Shown piece by piece: positions 51,312 through 60,344 of a DNA stretch of 64,000 bases; the stretch's first letter is position 1; each line of letters opens with the position of its first letter. The notes beneath the pieces are model-generated. The model searched no databases. It saw nothing but the letters and a program-made list of their open reading frames with translations, and was not told where the DNA came from. Made by a program: the position numbers and the translations under genes. The stretch is from CADEED01 sp039931065 (lineage in GTDB: Bacteria; Pseudomonadota; Gammaproteobacteria; Steroidobacterales; Steroidobacteraceae). The stretch lies in NCBI GenBank assembly GCA_039931065.1, contig JBDTSP010000002.1, positions 124,001 to 188,000 on the forward strand, read 5' to 3'.

Positions 51312-51689
51312 ATGCGTATCACCACGCTCGTCACCGCGCTGCTCGTGGCGCTCTGCAGCACACCACCCGATTCGACCGCGGGGGAGAATCCCGCGAGCGG
51401 CATCCCCCAGCCGCGCGAAGGCGAAGGCTGGACCCGGGAGGAAGCCCGCAAGGAAGAACGCATACCTGCGTTTACCGTCATTGCGGCGACGGTGGTGCAG
51501 CTGAGCGTGCGCAGCAACGGGCGATTCATCGTGACGCTCGACAACGGGACCGTCTGGTCGCAGTCGCGGAACAAGAGCGACGTGCGGGTCGCGGTCGGCG
51601 ACAACATCACGTTGAAGAAGGCTTCGCTCGGATCGTACCTGCTCGTCACCCGGGACGGCGTATCGACCCAGGTGAAGCGCGACCGCTGA
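51312..51689 (+). CDS. Secreted paralogue sharing the C-terminal beta domain
   Basis: 125 residues with a signal peptide (to about residue 24). The C-terminal 65 residues, from TVVQLSVRSNGRFIVTLDNG to QVKRDR, align with the end of the neighbouring divergent protein: shared LDN-x-x-x-W, VxVGDxIxxKKASLGSxLL and VKR-x-R. The N-terminal part, Pro/Glu-rich, differs. Gene pair probably arose by duplication. It is convergent with the second TonB receptor, with a shared terminator downstream. Confidence 0.8.
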   Translation: MRITTLVTALLVALCSTPPDSTAGENPASGIPQPREGEGWTREEARKEERIPAFTVIAATVVQLSVRSNGRFIVTLDNGTVWSQSRNKSDVRVAVGDNITLKKASLGSYLLVTRDGVSTQVKRDR

Positions 51690-51700
51690 ACGGCGGCCCC

Positions 51701-51732
51701 AAAAAAAAGGGCGGCTCCCGAAAGAGCCGCCC
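51701..51732 (-). terminator. Terminator between convergent genes
   Basis: GGGCGGCTC and GAGCCGCCC form a 9-bp stem with a short loop. On the minus strand eight T residues follow directly, making a good terminator for the TonB receptor at 51755. Confidence 0.9.
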
Positions 51733-51754
51733 CGTTTCTCAAGCTAACTGTCGC

Positions 51755-54700
51755 TTACAGGTCGAGCTTCACACCGACGCGGAAGTAACGGCCCATGATG
51801 TTCGGGCCACCCCAGGCGGGGTTGAAGCCGAACAGACCGTAGGCCGCCGACGGATCGAACTCGGGCTCGATGTCGAACACGTTCAGAACGTCGAGGTACA
51901 CTTGGTACTTGTCGTTGATCGTGTAGCGCGCGGTCAGATCAGCGTTCCACTGAGCTTTCTGCGTGCAGTTGACCGGAGCCACCAAGCCATCCGGACCCGG
52001 ATCGACCCATGCGTACGAAGCCGTCGAGGAGGCAATCTGAGCATTGCCCTGGCAATCGCCCTCGACGCCGCCGAAGTCGATCGAAGCCGTGTCATAACCG
52101 GCCGTGTAGTAAGCCGTGAGGGACACCGTCGCAGCACCGAAGCTGACCGTGTTCTGCCACGAACCACGCAATTCCGGTGCACCCGAGCAGGACGTGATGT
52201 TGCAGGGGCTCAACGTACCTTCGTAGTTGAACACCTGACCGTCATCCTGCGTCAGCTCGAACTTCTTCAGGAACGACATTTCGAGGCTGCTCTTCAACGT
52301 CACGACGTCACCCAGCGGCAGCGTGAGGTTCGCACCCAGATCGATGCCGGCGACCTCTTGCTTGTTCTGGTTGGTGAACGACGATTCGATGAATCCCAAC
52401 ACCGGCAAGGCATTGGGGAACGCCGGGTCGGGAGTGCCCGGGACCGCGTTGAATCCCGGAATATTCACGACACCATTGTTTGCGTAGTACGCGTCCTCGA
52501 CCGGCTGCGTGCTCGTCACGCCAGTGATCAGGTCCTTCACTTCGATCTGCCAGTAGTCCAGCGTGAAGCTCAGGTTGCGCATCGGCTCGAACACCAGGCC
52601 GGCCGTGAACGACGTCGACTTCTCGGGGTCGAGCGCCTCGTTGCCGGTCTGCGTGAGGCCGAGGTTGTAGGCTCCCGTCGCATAAGCGTTGCCGCCGTGA
52701 GCTGCGCAGAATCCCGGGTTCGCACCGCAATCGACAACTCGGGACACATAACCCGTGGTCGGTAATCCGTATGCCTCGTTGAAGCTAGGAATGCGGAAAC
52801 CCTTCGAGTACGTGCCACGAATGGCGATCATTTCCACCGGCGTGAACTTGAAGCCGATCTTCGGCGAGAAGTTCGACTGACCCGAGGAGTATTCGTCATA
52901 CCGGCCCGAACCTGCAAACTCCAGTGACTTGAGCACCGGCGCCGAGATTTCGAAGAAGCCCGACTTCACGTCGCGCGAACCGGCCGTACCGACCGCATTG
53001 ACCGAGTAGAAACGCGTGTAGGGAGCAGAGATGTTGCCCGGATTGCCGCTCGGCGCGTCGATCGACTCTTCGCGATAGGCGACACCGACTGCCGCCTGCA
53101 TGGCACCGCCAGGCAGTTCGAACAGTTCCTTGGCGATGGTGCCTTGGACCTGCCAGAGACGCGAGGTGTTGTGCTTGCTGTTCTCCGGGGCGATGTAGTC
53201 CCAGACTTCCTGGGGTGTCGCTTCCGGATCGGCGAAATTGAAACTGCCGCGAGCCGCGACGTCCCAGACGCGTTGCGGGATCAGGTAGTTGTTCTGCACC
53301 ACCTGCAGACCGATTTCCGAGGTCGTGAAGTTGGCCGAGTAGTTCCAGCCTTCTCCGAACGAACCTTCGAGGCCGGCAACGGCGCGCAGGGCGCGCGAGT
53401 TTGTCTCGACGGTACGGCCATTCGGCGACCGCATGAACAGCTGGGCGCGATCACCCAGGGCGGCGTACGGGTTGTAGGGATTCAACACGCCATTGCCCGC
53501 ATTGCAACCCGTGTTGACGTTGTTGAACGTGCCAACACCCGTCGAGCAGACGTACACAGGAAGGTCGACGTTGGCAGCAGCAAGACCGGCGGGGTTCGGC
53601 GGCGGCAGCGCACCGTTGAAACCCAGCGGAGTGAACGACGCGAAGGTGTCGGTCTTGTAGAAATTGGCCATCGCGTAGAACTGCGCGTTCTCACCGATGT
53701 TGGTGGTGAAGCGCATCGACAGTCCGGTACGTTTGATCTCCGGCTGCAGCATGATGTATTTGTTCTGCAGATCGATTTCGCAGATCGTCGTCGGCGACGT
53801 TCCCGAAAGACCCGTGGCGTCAGCCGTCGCGAAGCCACGGCAACCTGCCGCGGGATTCAGATAGTCGTAACGGAGATACGGCGAGCCCGTTTGAGTAGAA
53901 GAGGTCGTCGGGTTGTCGATGCGACGGACGAGAGCCACGCCCGGAATGGAGATCAAGCCGTTGAAGTTGCCGTCTTCAGCGGTGACGCCGTTCCAGTTCA
54001 GGTTGTGCATGCAGGTCGCGCTGCCATCCGGCGCCGTGCCGCACTGGTTGGTCCAGTCCGTCGTGTTGAACGGAGCATCGCGGTCGCGAGCCCAGAGCGG
54101 ATCCTGCTTCTGGTATTCGCCGCTGATGTAGAAGTTGTAGCCTTCGCTCTCGAGGTCGCCGTGGCCCCAGGTCAGGTCAATGCGGTTTTCGTCGCCGCCG
54201 CCCTGCTCGGAAATGCCCTTCGAGCCGCCGATGTGAAAGCCCTGAATTTCTTTCTTGGTGATGACGTTGATGACGCCTGCGATGGCGTCAGCGCCGTAGG
54301 TCGAAGAAGCGCCGTCACGCAGCACTTCGATTCGCTCGACGATGGCATTCGGAATCGTGTTCAAGTCGACGAAGTTGCGCTGGCCGTCATCCGCGAGCGG
54401 ATACGGAGCAAGTCGCAGGCCGTCAGCAACCGACAGGGTCGCCTGGACCGTCAGGCCGCGCAGTGCCGGCGCGTTGGCGCCGCTCGCGAAGTTGAAACCC
54501 GTGTTCCAACCCTGCTGGATGGTGCCGGCGTTGTTGGCCGAAAGGCGCTGCAGCGCTTCAGAAACAGTGTTGATACCGCGCTCTTCCAGCGACTGCGCGC
54601 TGATCACGGTGACCGGCGACGGGGTCTCCGCGTCGGTGCGCCGCAGGATCGAACCGGTAACGATGACTTCTTCGAGCGGTTGTTCCTGCGCGAAGACCTG

Positions 54701-54799
54701 CGAGGCAGGCAACGCACCGGCAGCCGCAGCGGCTACGAACAGCGCGTGGCGAACCCCGACGCTGACCTTTCGATTACGTGTGGAAAGCAGACTCTTCAT
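51755..54799 (-). CDS. TonB-dependent receptor
   Basis: 1014 residues. A signal peptide ends near SQVFAQ; then TonB box LEEVIVTGSILRR, plug domain (SPVTVISAQSLEERGINT, IPNAIVERIEVLRDGASSTYGADAIAGVINVITKK) and a barrel ending FRVGVKLDL. Many extracellular loops contain Cys pairs and Gly/Asn-rich stretches, as in receptors for large substrates such as glycans or peptides. The start at 54799 is the first ATG with a signal peptide; an upstream ATG at 54841 lengthens it oddly. GGGGACG lies nearby as a weak ribosome site. The receptor is not linked to a sulfotransferase of its own. Confidence 0.95.
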   Translation of the reverse strand: MKSLLSTRNRKVSVGVRHALFVAAAAAGALPASQVFAQEQPLEEVIVTGSILRRTDAETPSPVTVISAQSLEERGINTVSEALQRLSANNAGTIQQGWNTGFNFASGANAPALRGLTVQATLSVADGLRLAPYPLADDGQRNFVDLNTIPNAIVERIEVLRDGASSTYGADAIAGVINVITKKEIQGFHIGGSKGISEQGGGDENRIDLTWGHGDLESEGYNFYISGEYQKQDPLWARDRDAPFNTTDWTNQCGTAPDGSATCMHNLNWNGVTAEDGNFNGLISIPGVALVRRIDNPTTSSTQTGSPYLRYDYLNPAAGCRGFATADATGLSGTSPTTICEIDLQNKYIMLQPEIKRTGLSMRFTTNIGENAQFYAMANFYKTDTFASFTPLGFNGALPPPNPAGLAAANVDLPVYVCSTGVGTFNNVNTGCNAGNGVLNPYNPYAALGDRAQLFMRSPNGRTVETNSRALRAVAGLEGSFGEGWNYSANFTTSEIGLQVVQNNYLIPQRVWDVAARGSFNFADPEATPQEVWDYIAPENSKHNTSRLWQVQGTIAKELFELPGGAMQAAVGVAYREESIDAPSGNPGNISAPYTRFYSVNAVGTAGSRDVKSGFFEISAPVLKSLEFAGSGRYDEYSSGQSNFSPKIGFKFTPVEMIAIRGTYSKGFRIPSFNEAYGLPTTGYVSRVVDCGANPGFCAAHGGNAYATGAYNLGLTQTGNEALDPEKSTSFTAGLVFEPMRNLSFTLDYWQIEVKDLITGVTSTQPVEDAYYANNGVVNIPGFNAVPGTPDPAFPNALPVLGFIESSFTNQNKQEVAGIDLGANLTLPLGDVVTLKSSLEMSFLKKFELTQDDGQVFNYEGTLSPCNITSCSGAPELRGSWQNTVSFGAATVSLTAYYTAGYDTASIDFGGVEGDCQGNAQIASSTASYAWVDPGPDGLVAPVNCTQKAQWNADLTARYTINDKYQVYLDVLNVFDIEPEFDPSAAYGLFGFNPAWGGPNIMGRYFRVGVKLDL

Positions 54800-55211
54800 T
54801 GTTTTCGTCCCCAAATTTTGTTCCCGGAGCGCACCGCGCACAGGGTTACAAGAGGGATTGAGCCGAATATGGATTTCCGAGAACCCGCACGGAATAGCTC
54901 ACGCAGCCACCGCGTGATCGATGGCCTGCGTTTCGGAACCCACGAAACGCGTCAAACTCCTGCAATGGGGCCGAGACTAGCACGAGTTGCGCGCAGAACA
55001 ACACACCCGGCCGTTTTGAACGCATGATTTTAATTATCTCCTTGCGTATCAAAATCAATCAGTTAGACGGCAATAGCACCCTAACAGGGCATTTGCCTAC
55101 GGCGCGTGTCGTAAGGAGGCAACCGGCCATGGTCGATCTGATTCCGCGATTTCAGGCGCTCGCAAGGCGCGCATCACGCGCCGCATCTATCGATAGAATT
55201 GCGGCCCCATC
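54800..55211. other. Intergenic region upstream of the second TonB receptor and the histidine kinase
   Basis: About 410 nt without a convincing gene. It has a minus-strand promoter candidate at 55031-55058 and a perfect 12-nt palindrome TCTATCGATAGA at 55186-55197 directly before the kinase start. A short minus-strand frame from about 55058 has no recognisable protein features. Confidence 0.6.
55031..55058 (-). promoter_or_regulatory. Candidate promoter for the second TonB receptor
   Basis: On the minus strand TTGATT (55053-55058) and TAATTA (55031-55036) are 16 nt apart. This would give a transcript with an unusually long leader of about 225 nt before the receptor ATG. Confidence 0.4.
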
Positions 55212-57437
55212 ATGAGCGCGCTAACGCAAGCAGACACTCGCGCGACTCCTCACTTGGCGGATGGGTCGGACCCGCGGCTGCGCGCACTTACTGAATACGC
55301 CCTTGAAATCATCACGGTACAGGACGTGACCGGGGTCTTTACCTACGTCAACGAGGCCGTCGCGCGTTACCTCGGCTACACCGTCGCCGAGTTGTTAGGC
55401 CGAAACGCAAAAGATTTTTTGCACCCCGATGATGCAGCAGCGATGCGTGAACGTTTTCGCAGCGTACTGGCCGCCAAGGACATCCAACCCGAGCTGAATC
55501 GCTTCGAGTACCGGTTCCATCACCGGGACGGCAGCTGGGTCTGGCTCGAGAGCGTGGCGGTGAACGCACTCGCGAACCCGGCCGTGCTCGGAGTGATCGC
55601 CCACTCGCGCGACATCAATCGGCGCAAGGCGAACGAGCGCATCCTGTCACTGCACCACGCGCGTTATCGCACGGTCGCCGATCTGTCGGCCGGCGCGGTA
55701 CATGAGTACTTCGTCAACGCACAGGGCCATTACGAACTCGAATGGACCCTGGGCGCGGAGCGCGTGTACGGCTGCAGTGACGAAGAATATCGCCGCCGCG
55801 GCTGGCAGAGTTTCGTCGTGGGTGACGGCTGGGAAGAACAGAGCCAGGCACGCGCTCAACGTTACCTGACGGGCGAGACCATCGAATTCAACGCGCAGAT
55901 CCGCCGCATCGATGGGCAAGTGCGGTGGATAGAAGTAAAAAATGGCCCGATCGCCGATCCCGCCACCGGCAAGTACACGCGGCTGGTCGGTGTCGCGATC
56001 GACATCACCGAACGCAAACAGGCCGCGGATGCGCTGCGGGAAAGCGAATTCCGCTATCGCGCGGTCGCCGAACTCACCTCGGGTTTCGTGTACGAAGCCA
56101 CGGTCGATGAAAAGGGCGAAGTCCAGATAGTTTGGGCGAGCCCGGGCTGGGACAAGTTCTTCGGCGGCAGCTTCGAGGAACTCAACCGGATCGGCTGGCG
56201 GCACGCTTTCCTGCCCGCGGATCATGCCGGTGCGTTGCAGCGGCGGCAGAAGTTGCGGCGCGGTGAACGCACCGAGATGGAAATGGCGCTGAAGACCCTG
56301 CATGGCTCGACCCGCTGGGTACACCTGGCCAATCAACCGGTCATTTCCGCGGATGGCCGCGTGACCCGGTTCATTGGCGTGGTGCACGACATCACGGATC
56401 GAAAAACGAGCGAAGAAGTGCTGCGCAGCCAGGCGCTGGCGATCGAGGTCATGCACGAAGGAGTCGTGTTGTCGGACAGCGGCGGCGTCATCCGTATGAC
56501 CAACCCCGCCTTCGACCGCATGTTTCGCATTGTGGCGGGCTCGTTCGTCGGCAAACAACTTGACCAGTTGCCCTGCGATCCGCCGCTCGACCGTCGCATC
56601 GCCGAATCGGCGGATCAGGCCGGTGCACGCTCGGGCGCGCCGCTGGTGAGCGAGCTGACGGTGCACGGCGCGCGCGAAGGCGAAGGCACCCTGTTCGTCG
56701 AGGCGGCCATCACTTCGCTGGTGCTGCGCGGCGAGCGCTTCTGGTTGACCATGCTTCAGGATGCGACCGCACGCCGGCAGCTCGAACGCGAAGTGCTCGA
56801 GGCCAGCAACCGCGAACAGCAACGCATCGGCAACGATCTGCACGATGGCCTCGGGCAGGAACTGACCGGTATCGCCTTGCTGCTGCGCGGGCTCGAAAAT
56901 CGTGCCGAACGCGAAGCGGCCGAGTTGTCACCCGCCATCGAAGAGGTGGCGCTGCTGGTCAACGATGCGATCTTTACGACGCGCGCGCTGGCACGCGGCC
57001 TGTCGCCGGTGACCTTCGACCGCGGTGGTTTGTCGATGGCGCTGGTGGAACTCGCGCGCCGGCTCTCGGCCATGTTCCACATCAACGTCCGCTGCGAAGC
57101 GGACGACAAACTCGACGGCGGCCTGGAGTCGGTGAACGCACTGCATCTGTACCGGATCGCCCAGGAAGCCGTGACCAACGCCGCGCAGCACGGCTCGGCG
57201 CAGCAGGTTCAGATCGCTTTACGCTGCGATGGCGAGCGCGGCCTGCTGCGGATCGAGGACAACGGCACGGGGTTCAATCCGGCCGTGCACCAGTCCAAGG
57301 GGCTCGGCCTGCGCATCATGCATTACCGCGCGCAGATGATGGCCGGCAGCCTGCGCATCGAAAGCGCCCGCACACGCGGCTGCGTCATCAGCTGCTGGTT
57401 CCCGCGCGGCCTGCACGACATCCCCGAGGGTAGCTAG
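55212..57437 (+). CDS. Multi-PAS sensor histidine kinase (NarL-type HisKA_3)
   Basis: 741 residues, cytoplasmic, without membrane helices. Four PAS/PAC modules are visible in tandem (about 20-145, 150-270, 275-400, 405-525; for example LGRNAKDFLHPDDAAAMRER and RWVHLANQPVISADGRVTRF). The dimerisation domain contains EQQRIGNDLHDGLGQELTGI with phospho-acceptor His544, and the HATPase domain follows (AQEAVTNAAQHG, IEDNGTGF, GLGLRIMHYRAQMM). NarL/FixJ-type regulators are the usual partners, but none is encoded nearby. TAGAAT 12 nt before the ATG is a candidate -10. Confidence 0.95.
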   Translation: MSALTQADTRATPHLADGSDPRLRALTEYALEIITVQDVTGVFTYVNEAVARYLGYTVAELLGRNAKDFLHPDDAAAMRERFRSVLAAKDIQPELNRFEYRFHHRDGSWVWLESVAVNALANPAVLGVIAHSRDINRRKANERILSLHHARYRTVADLSAGAVHEYFVNAQGHYELEWTLGAERVYGCSDEEYRRRGWQSFVVGDGWEEQSQARAQRYLTGETIEFNAQIRRIDGQVRWIEVKNGPIADPATGKYTRLVGVAIDITERKQAADALRESEFRYRAVAELTSGFVYEATVDEKGEVQIVWASPGWDKFFGGSFEELNRIGWRHAFLPADHAGALQRRQKLRRGERTEMEMALKTLHGSTRWVHLANQPVISADGRVTRFIGVVHDITDRKTSEEVLRSQALAIEVMHEGVVLSDSGGVIRMTNPAFDRMFRIVAGSFVGKQLDQLPCDPPLDRRIAESADQAGARSGAPLVSELTVHGAREGEGTLFVEAAITSLVLRGERFWLTMLQDATARRQLEREVLEASNREQQRIGNDLHDGLGQELTGIALLLRGLENRAEREAAELSPAIEEVALLVNDAIFTTRALARGLSPVTFDRGGLSMALVELARRLSAMFHINVRCEADDKLDGGLESVNALHLYRIAQEAVTNAAQHGSAQQVQIALRCDGERGLLRIEDNGTGFNPAVHQSKGLGLRIMHYRAQMMAGSLRIESARTRGCVISCWFPRGLHDIPEGS

Positions 57438-57464
57438 AGGATGGTGCCGCGTGAGGCGCCAACC

Positions 57465-58991
57465 TCACCGTCCGCGCACCGCGATTCCGGCGGCGATCTT
57501 CTGGCTCCACTCCAACGGCCCGGTCTGGTGCACCGACGTGCCGTTGGCGTCGACCGCCACAGTGACCGGCATGTCTTCGACCGTGAATTCGTAGATCGCC
57601 TCCATGCCTAGATCTTCGAACGCCACCACACGCGAAGCCTTGATCGCCTTCGAGACGAGGTAAGCCGCGCCGCCGACGGCCATCAGATAGGCCGCGCGAT
57701 GTTTGCGGATCGCCTCGATGCCCAACGGGCCACGCTCCGCCTTGCCCACCATCGCGATGAGGCCGGTCTTCTCGAGCATCATCTCGGTGAATTTATCCAT
57801 CCGCGTCGCGGTGGTGGGACCTGCTGGCCCAACTACCTCGCCACGCACCGGATCGACCGGACCTACGTAATAGATGACGCGATTGCGGAAGTCGACGCCG
57901 GCCGGCAAGCCCTTCCCGGAGGCGAACAGGTCGGCGATGCGCTTGTGAGCCGCATCGCGGCCGGTGAGCATCCGGCCGTTGAGCAGCAGCGATTCGCCCG
58001 GCTTCCAGCTCGCGACCTCGGCGGGGGTGAGCGTGTCGAGATTCACGCGACGCGCGTCCGCCGCCGGCGCCCAATCGATCTTCGGCCAGTCGGACAACTT
58101 CGGCGTCTCGAGTTTCGCCGGGCCGCTGCCATCGAGCGTGAAGTGCACGTGCCGCGTGGCCGCGCAGTTCGGGATCATCGCCACCGGCTTCGATGCGGCA
58201 TGCGTCGGGTATTCGAAGATCTTGACGTCGAGCACGGTAGATAGGCCGCCGAGCCCCTGGGCGCCGATGCCGAGCGCGTTCACCTTTTCGTACAGCTCGA
58301 TGCGCAACTCTTCGGTCGGGCTCGCCGGCCCACGCGCCTTGAGCTCCGTCATGTCGATGGGCTCCATCAGTGCCTCTTTCGCGAGCAACATCGCTTTTTC
58401 GGCGGAGCCGCCGATGCCGATCCCCAACATGCCGGGCGGACACCAGCCGGCGCCCATCAGCGGCACCGTCTTGAGCACCCAGTCCACCAGCGAGTCCGAC
58501 GGGTTCAGCATCACGAACTTCGACTTGTTCTCCGAGCCGCCGCCCTTCGCCGCAACGGTGATCTCGAGCTGGTCGCCGGCGACCAGCCGCGTGTGAATGA
58601 CCGCGGGCGTATTGTCCTTCGTGTTCCTGCGCGAGAAGTTCGGATCGGCAACTATCGACGCGCGCAACTTGTTGTCCGGATGTAGATAGGCGCGGCGCAC
58701 GCCTTCGTTGATCATGTCCTCGAAGCTCAAGCTCGCGTCCCAGCGCACGTTCATGCCGACCTTGGCGAACACCATGACGATGCCGGTGTCCTGACAGATC
58801 GGCCGCCGCCCCTGCGCACACATGCGCGAATTCGTGAGAATCTGCGCGATCGCATCGCGGGCCGCCGGCGACTGCTCGAGTTCGTAGGCACGGCCGAGCG
58901 CGCGGATGTAATCCGGCGGATGGTAATAGGAGATGTACTGCAATGCGTCTGCGACGCTTGCGATGAGATCGTCCTGGCGAATGGTTTTCAT
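57465..58991 (-). CDS. Fumarate hydratase, class I (iron-sulfur)
   Basis: 508-residue class I fumarase of the [4Fe-4S] type. The start MKTIRQDDLIASVADALQYI at 58991 matches the usual N-terminus; a GTG at 59015 in frame is less likely. Cluster-binding cysteines are visible in RPICQDTGIVM, GAGWCPPGMLGIGIGG and IPNCAATRHVHF. It interconverts fumarate and malate in the citric acid cycle. The gene is divergent from the NDH-2 gene across a 69-nt region containing a TAAAAT hexamer on the minus strand. Confidence 0.95.
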   Translation of the reverse strand: MKTIRQDDLIASVADALQYISYYHPPDYIRALGRAYELEQSPAARDAIAQILTNSRMCAQGRRPICQDTGIVMVFAKVGMNVRWDASLSFEDMINEGVRRAYLHPDNKLRASIVADPNFSRRNTKDNTPAVIHTRLVAGDQLEITVAAKGGGSENKSKFVMLNPSDSLVDWVLKTVPLMGAGWCPPGMLGIGIGGSAEKAMLLAKEALMEPIDMTELKARGPASPTEELRIELYEKVNALGIGAQGLGGLSTVLDVKIFEYPTHAASKPVAMIPNCAATRHVHFTLDGSGPAKLETPKLSDWPKIDWAPAADARRVNLDTLTPAEVASWKPGESLLLNGRMLTGRDAAHKRIADLFASGKGLPAGVDFRNRVIYYVGPVDPVRGEVVGPAGPTTATRMDKFTEMMLEKTGLIAMVGKAERGPLGIEAIRKHRAAYLMAVGGAAYLVSKAIKASRVVAFEDLGMEAIYEFTVEDMPVTVAVDANGTSVHQTGPLEWSQKIAAGIAVRGR

Positions 58992-59060
58992 GAGTTCGAC
59001 TTGAGTCCTCGACACATTTTAGCGCGGCGAGCGCATGGCATATCGGTTAACTTTTCGGCC

Positions 59061-60344
59061 ATGACGGAAAACAAAAAGCTGGTGGTCATCGGTGGCGGTT
59101 TCGCGGGCCTGTGGGCGGTCCGTCAGCTCAGGAAAGCGCCGCTCGAAATCACCTTGATCGATCGCAGCAACCACCACTTGTTCCAGCCCCTGCTCTATCA
59201 GGTGGCGACCGCGGGGCTCGCCGCGCCCTCGATCGCCGCTCCACTGCGCCACATCCTGCGCAGCCAGCGTAATACGACCGTGATCATGGGCGAAGTGCAG
59301 CGCATCGATCCTGTGGCGCGCATCGTCGCACTGAACGATCGCGAGCTTCCGTACGACTATCTGCTGGTGGCGAGCGGCGCGACCCACGCCTACTTCGGCC
59401 GCGATCAGTGGGCGCCGTTCGCGCCGGGACTCAAGACTCTCGACGATGCCTTCGTGATCCGGCGCCGCATCCTGTCCGCGTTCGAGCGCGCCGAAGCGGC
59501 CACCACCGAGGCCGAACGCGTGGCCTGCCTCACTTTCGCGGTGATCGGCGCCGGCCCGACGGGCGCGGAACTCGCAGGTACGTTGGCCGAAATAGCCCGG
59601 CACACCCTGGCCGGCGATTTCCGGCAAATCGATTCGCGCCAGGCGCGGATTTTGCTCATCGAAGCGGGACCTCGCGTGCTCGCCACGTTCACCGAAACCC
59701 TGTCTAACAAGGCGCGGAAGCAGCTCGAACGTCTCGGCGTCGAAGTGCAGACGGGCAAGCCCGTCACGGACATCGGCGACGGCTACCTGGTCTTCGGCGA
59801 GCAACGGGTCGCGACGCGCACCATCCTCTGGGCGGCCGGCGTCGCCGCCTCTCCGCTCGGCAAACAACTCGGCGCCGACACCGACCGCGCCGGCCGCGTG
59901 CGCGTGGCGCCCGATCTGTCCCTGCCTGCGCATCCCGAGATCTTCGTGGCCGGCGATCTCGCGAGCCTCGAGCAGGATGGCAAACCCGTTCCGGGCGTGG
60001 CGCCGGCCGCCAAGCAGATGGGCGCGCGGGCGGCGCGCAATATCCTCGCGCGTCTGAATAACGTGGCGACGCAGCCGTTTCGCTACACCGACTTCGGCGC
60101 GCTCGCGACCATCGGACGTCACTCGGCCATTGCGCAGTTGCCGCGCTTCAGCTTCTCCGGCGCATTTGCGTGGTGGTTCTGGCTGGCGCTGCACGTATAT
60201 TTCCTGATCGGCTTTCGCAGCCGGCTCATCGTGCTCATCAACTGGGCCTGGGCTTATTTCACCTACGCGCGCGGCGCGCGCATCATCCTCGGCAACGAAC
60301 GGGATCCAGTCACTCATGGCAGCCAAAAAGAAGACGCCGGCTAA
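59061..60344 (+). CDS. NADH dehydrogenase type II-like flavoprotein (NDH-2)
   Basis: 427 residues. Dinucleotide-binding motif VVIGGGFAGLWAVRQLRK for FAD near the start, a second AVIGAGPTGAELAGTLAE for NAD(P)H near residue 165, and the C-terminal FVAGDLASLEQDGKPVPGVAPAA segment. A hydrophobic C-terminal pair (FAWWFWLALHVYFLIGF) provides the membrane amphipathic anchor. It transfers electrons from NADH to quinone without proton pumping. Start ATG at 59061. Its last 29 nt overlap the ParB-like gene. Confidence 0.93.
   Translation: MTENKKLVVIGGGFAGLWAVRQLRKAPLEITLIDRSNHHLFQPLLYQVATAGLAAPSIAAPLRHILRSQRNTTVIMGEVQRIDPVARIVALNDRELPYDYLLVASGATHAYFGRDQWAPFAPGLKTLDDAFVIRRRILSAFERAEAATTEAERVACLTFAVIGAGPTGAELAGTLAEIARHTLAGDFRQIDSRQARILLIEAGPRVLATFTETLSNKARKQLERLGVEVQTGKPVTDIGDGYLVFGEQRVATRTILWAAGVAASPLGKQLGADTDRAGRVRVAPDLSLPAHPEIFVAGDLASLEQDGKPVPGVAPAAKQMGARAARNILARLNNVATQPFRYTDFGALATIGRHSAIAQLPRFSFSGAFAWWFWLALHVYFLIGFRSRLIVLINWAWAYFTYARGARIILGNERDPVTHGSQKEDAG

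Noticed and set aside
53144..55027. Long plus-strand open frame opposite the second TonB receptor
   Set aside because: Antisense to a full-length receptor and lacks recognisable protein features.
54846..55058. Short minus-strand frame with AAGGAG upstream of an ATG
   Set aside because: The encoded sequence has no sensible fold or signal, and the region overlaps the receptor promoter candidate.
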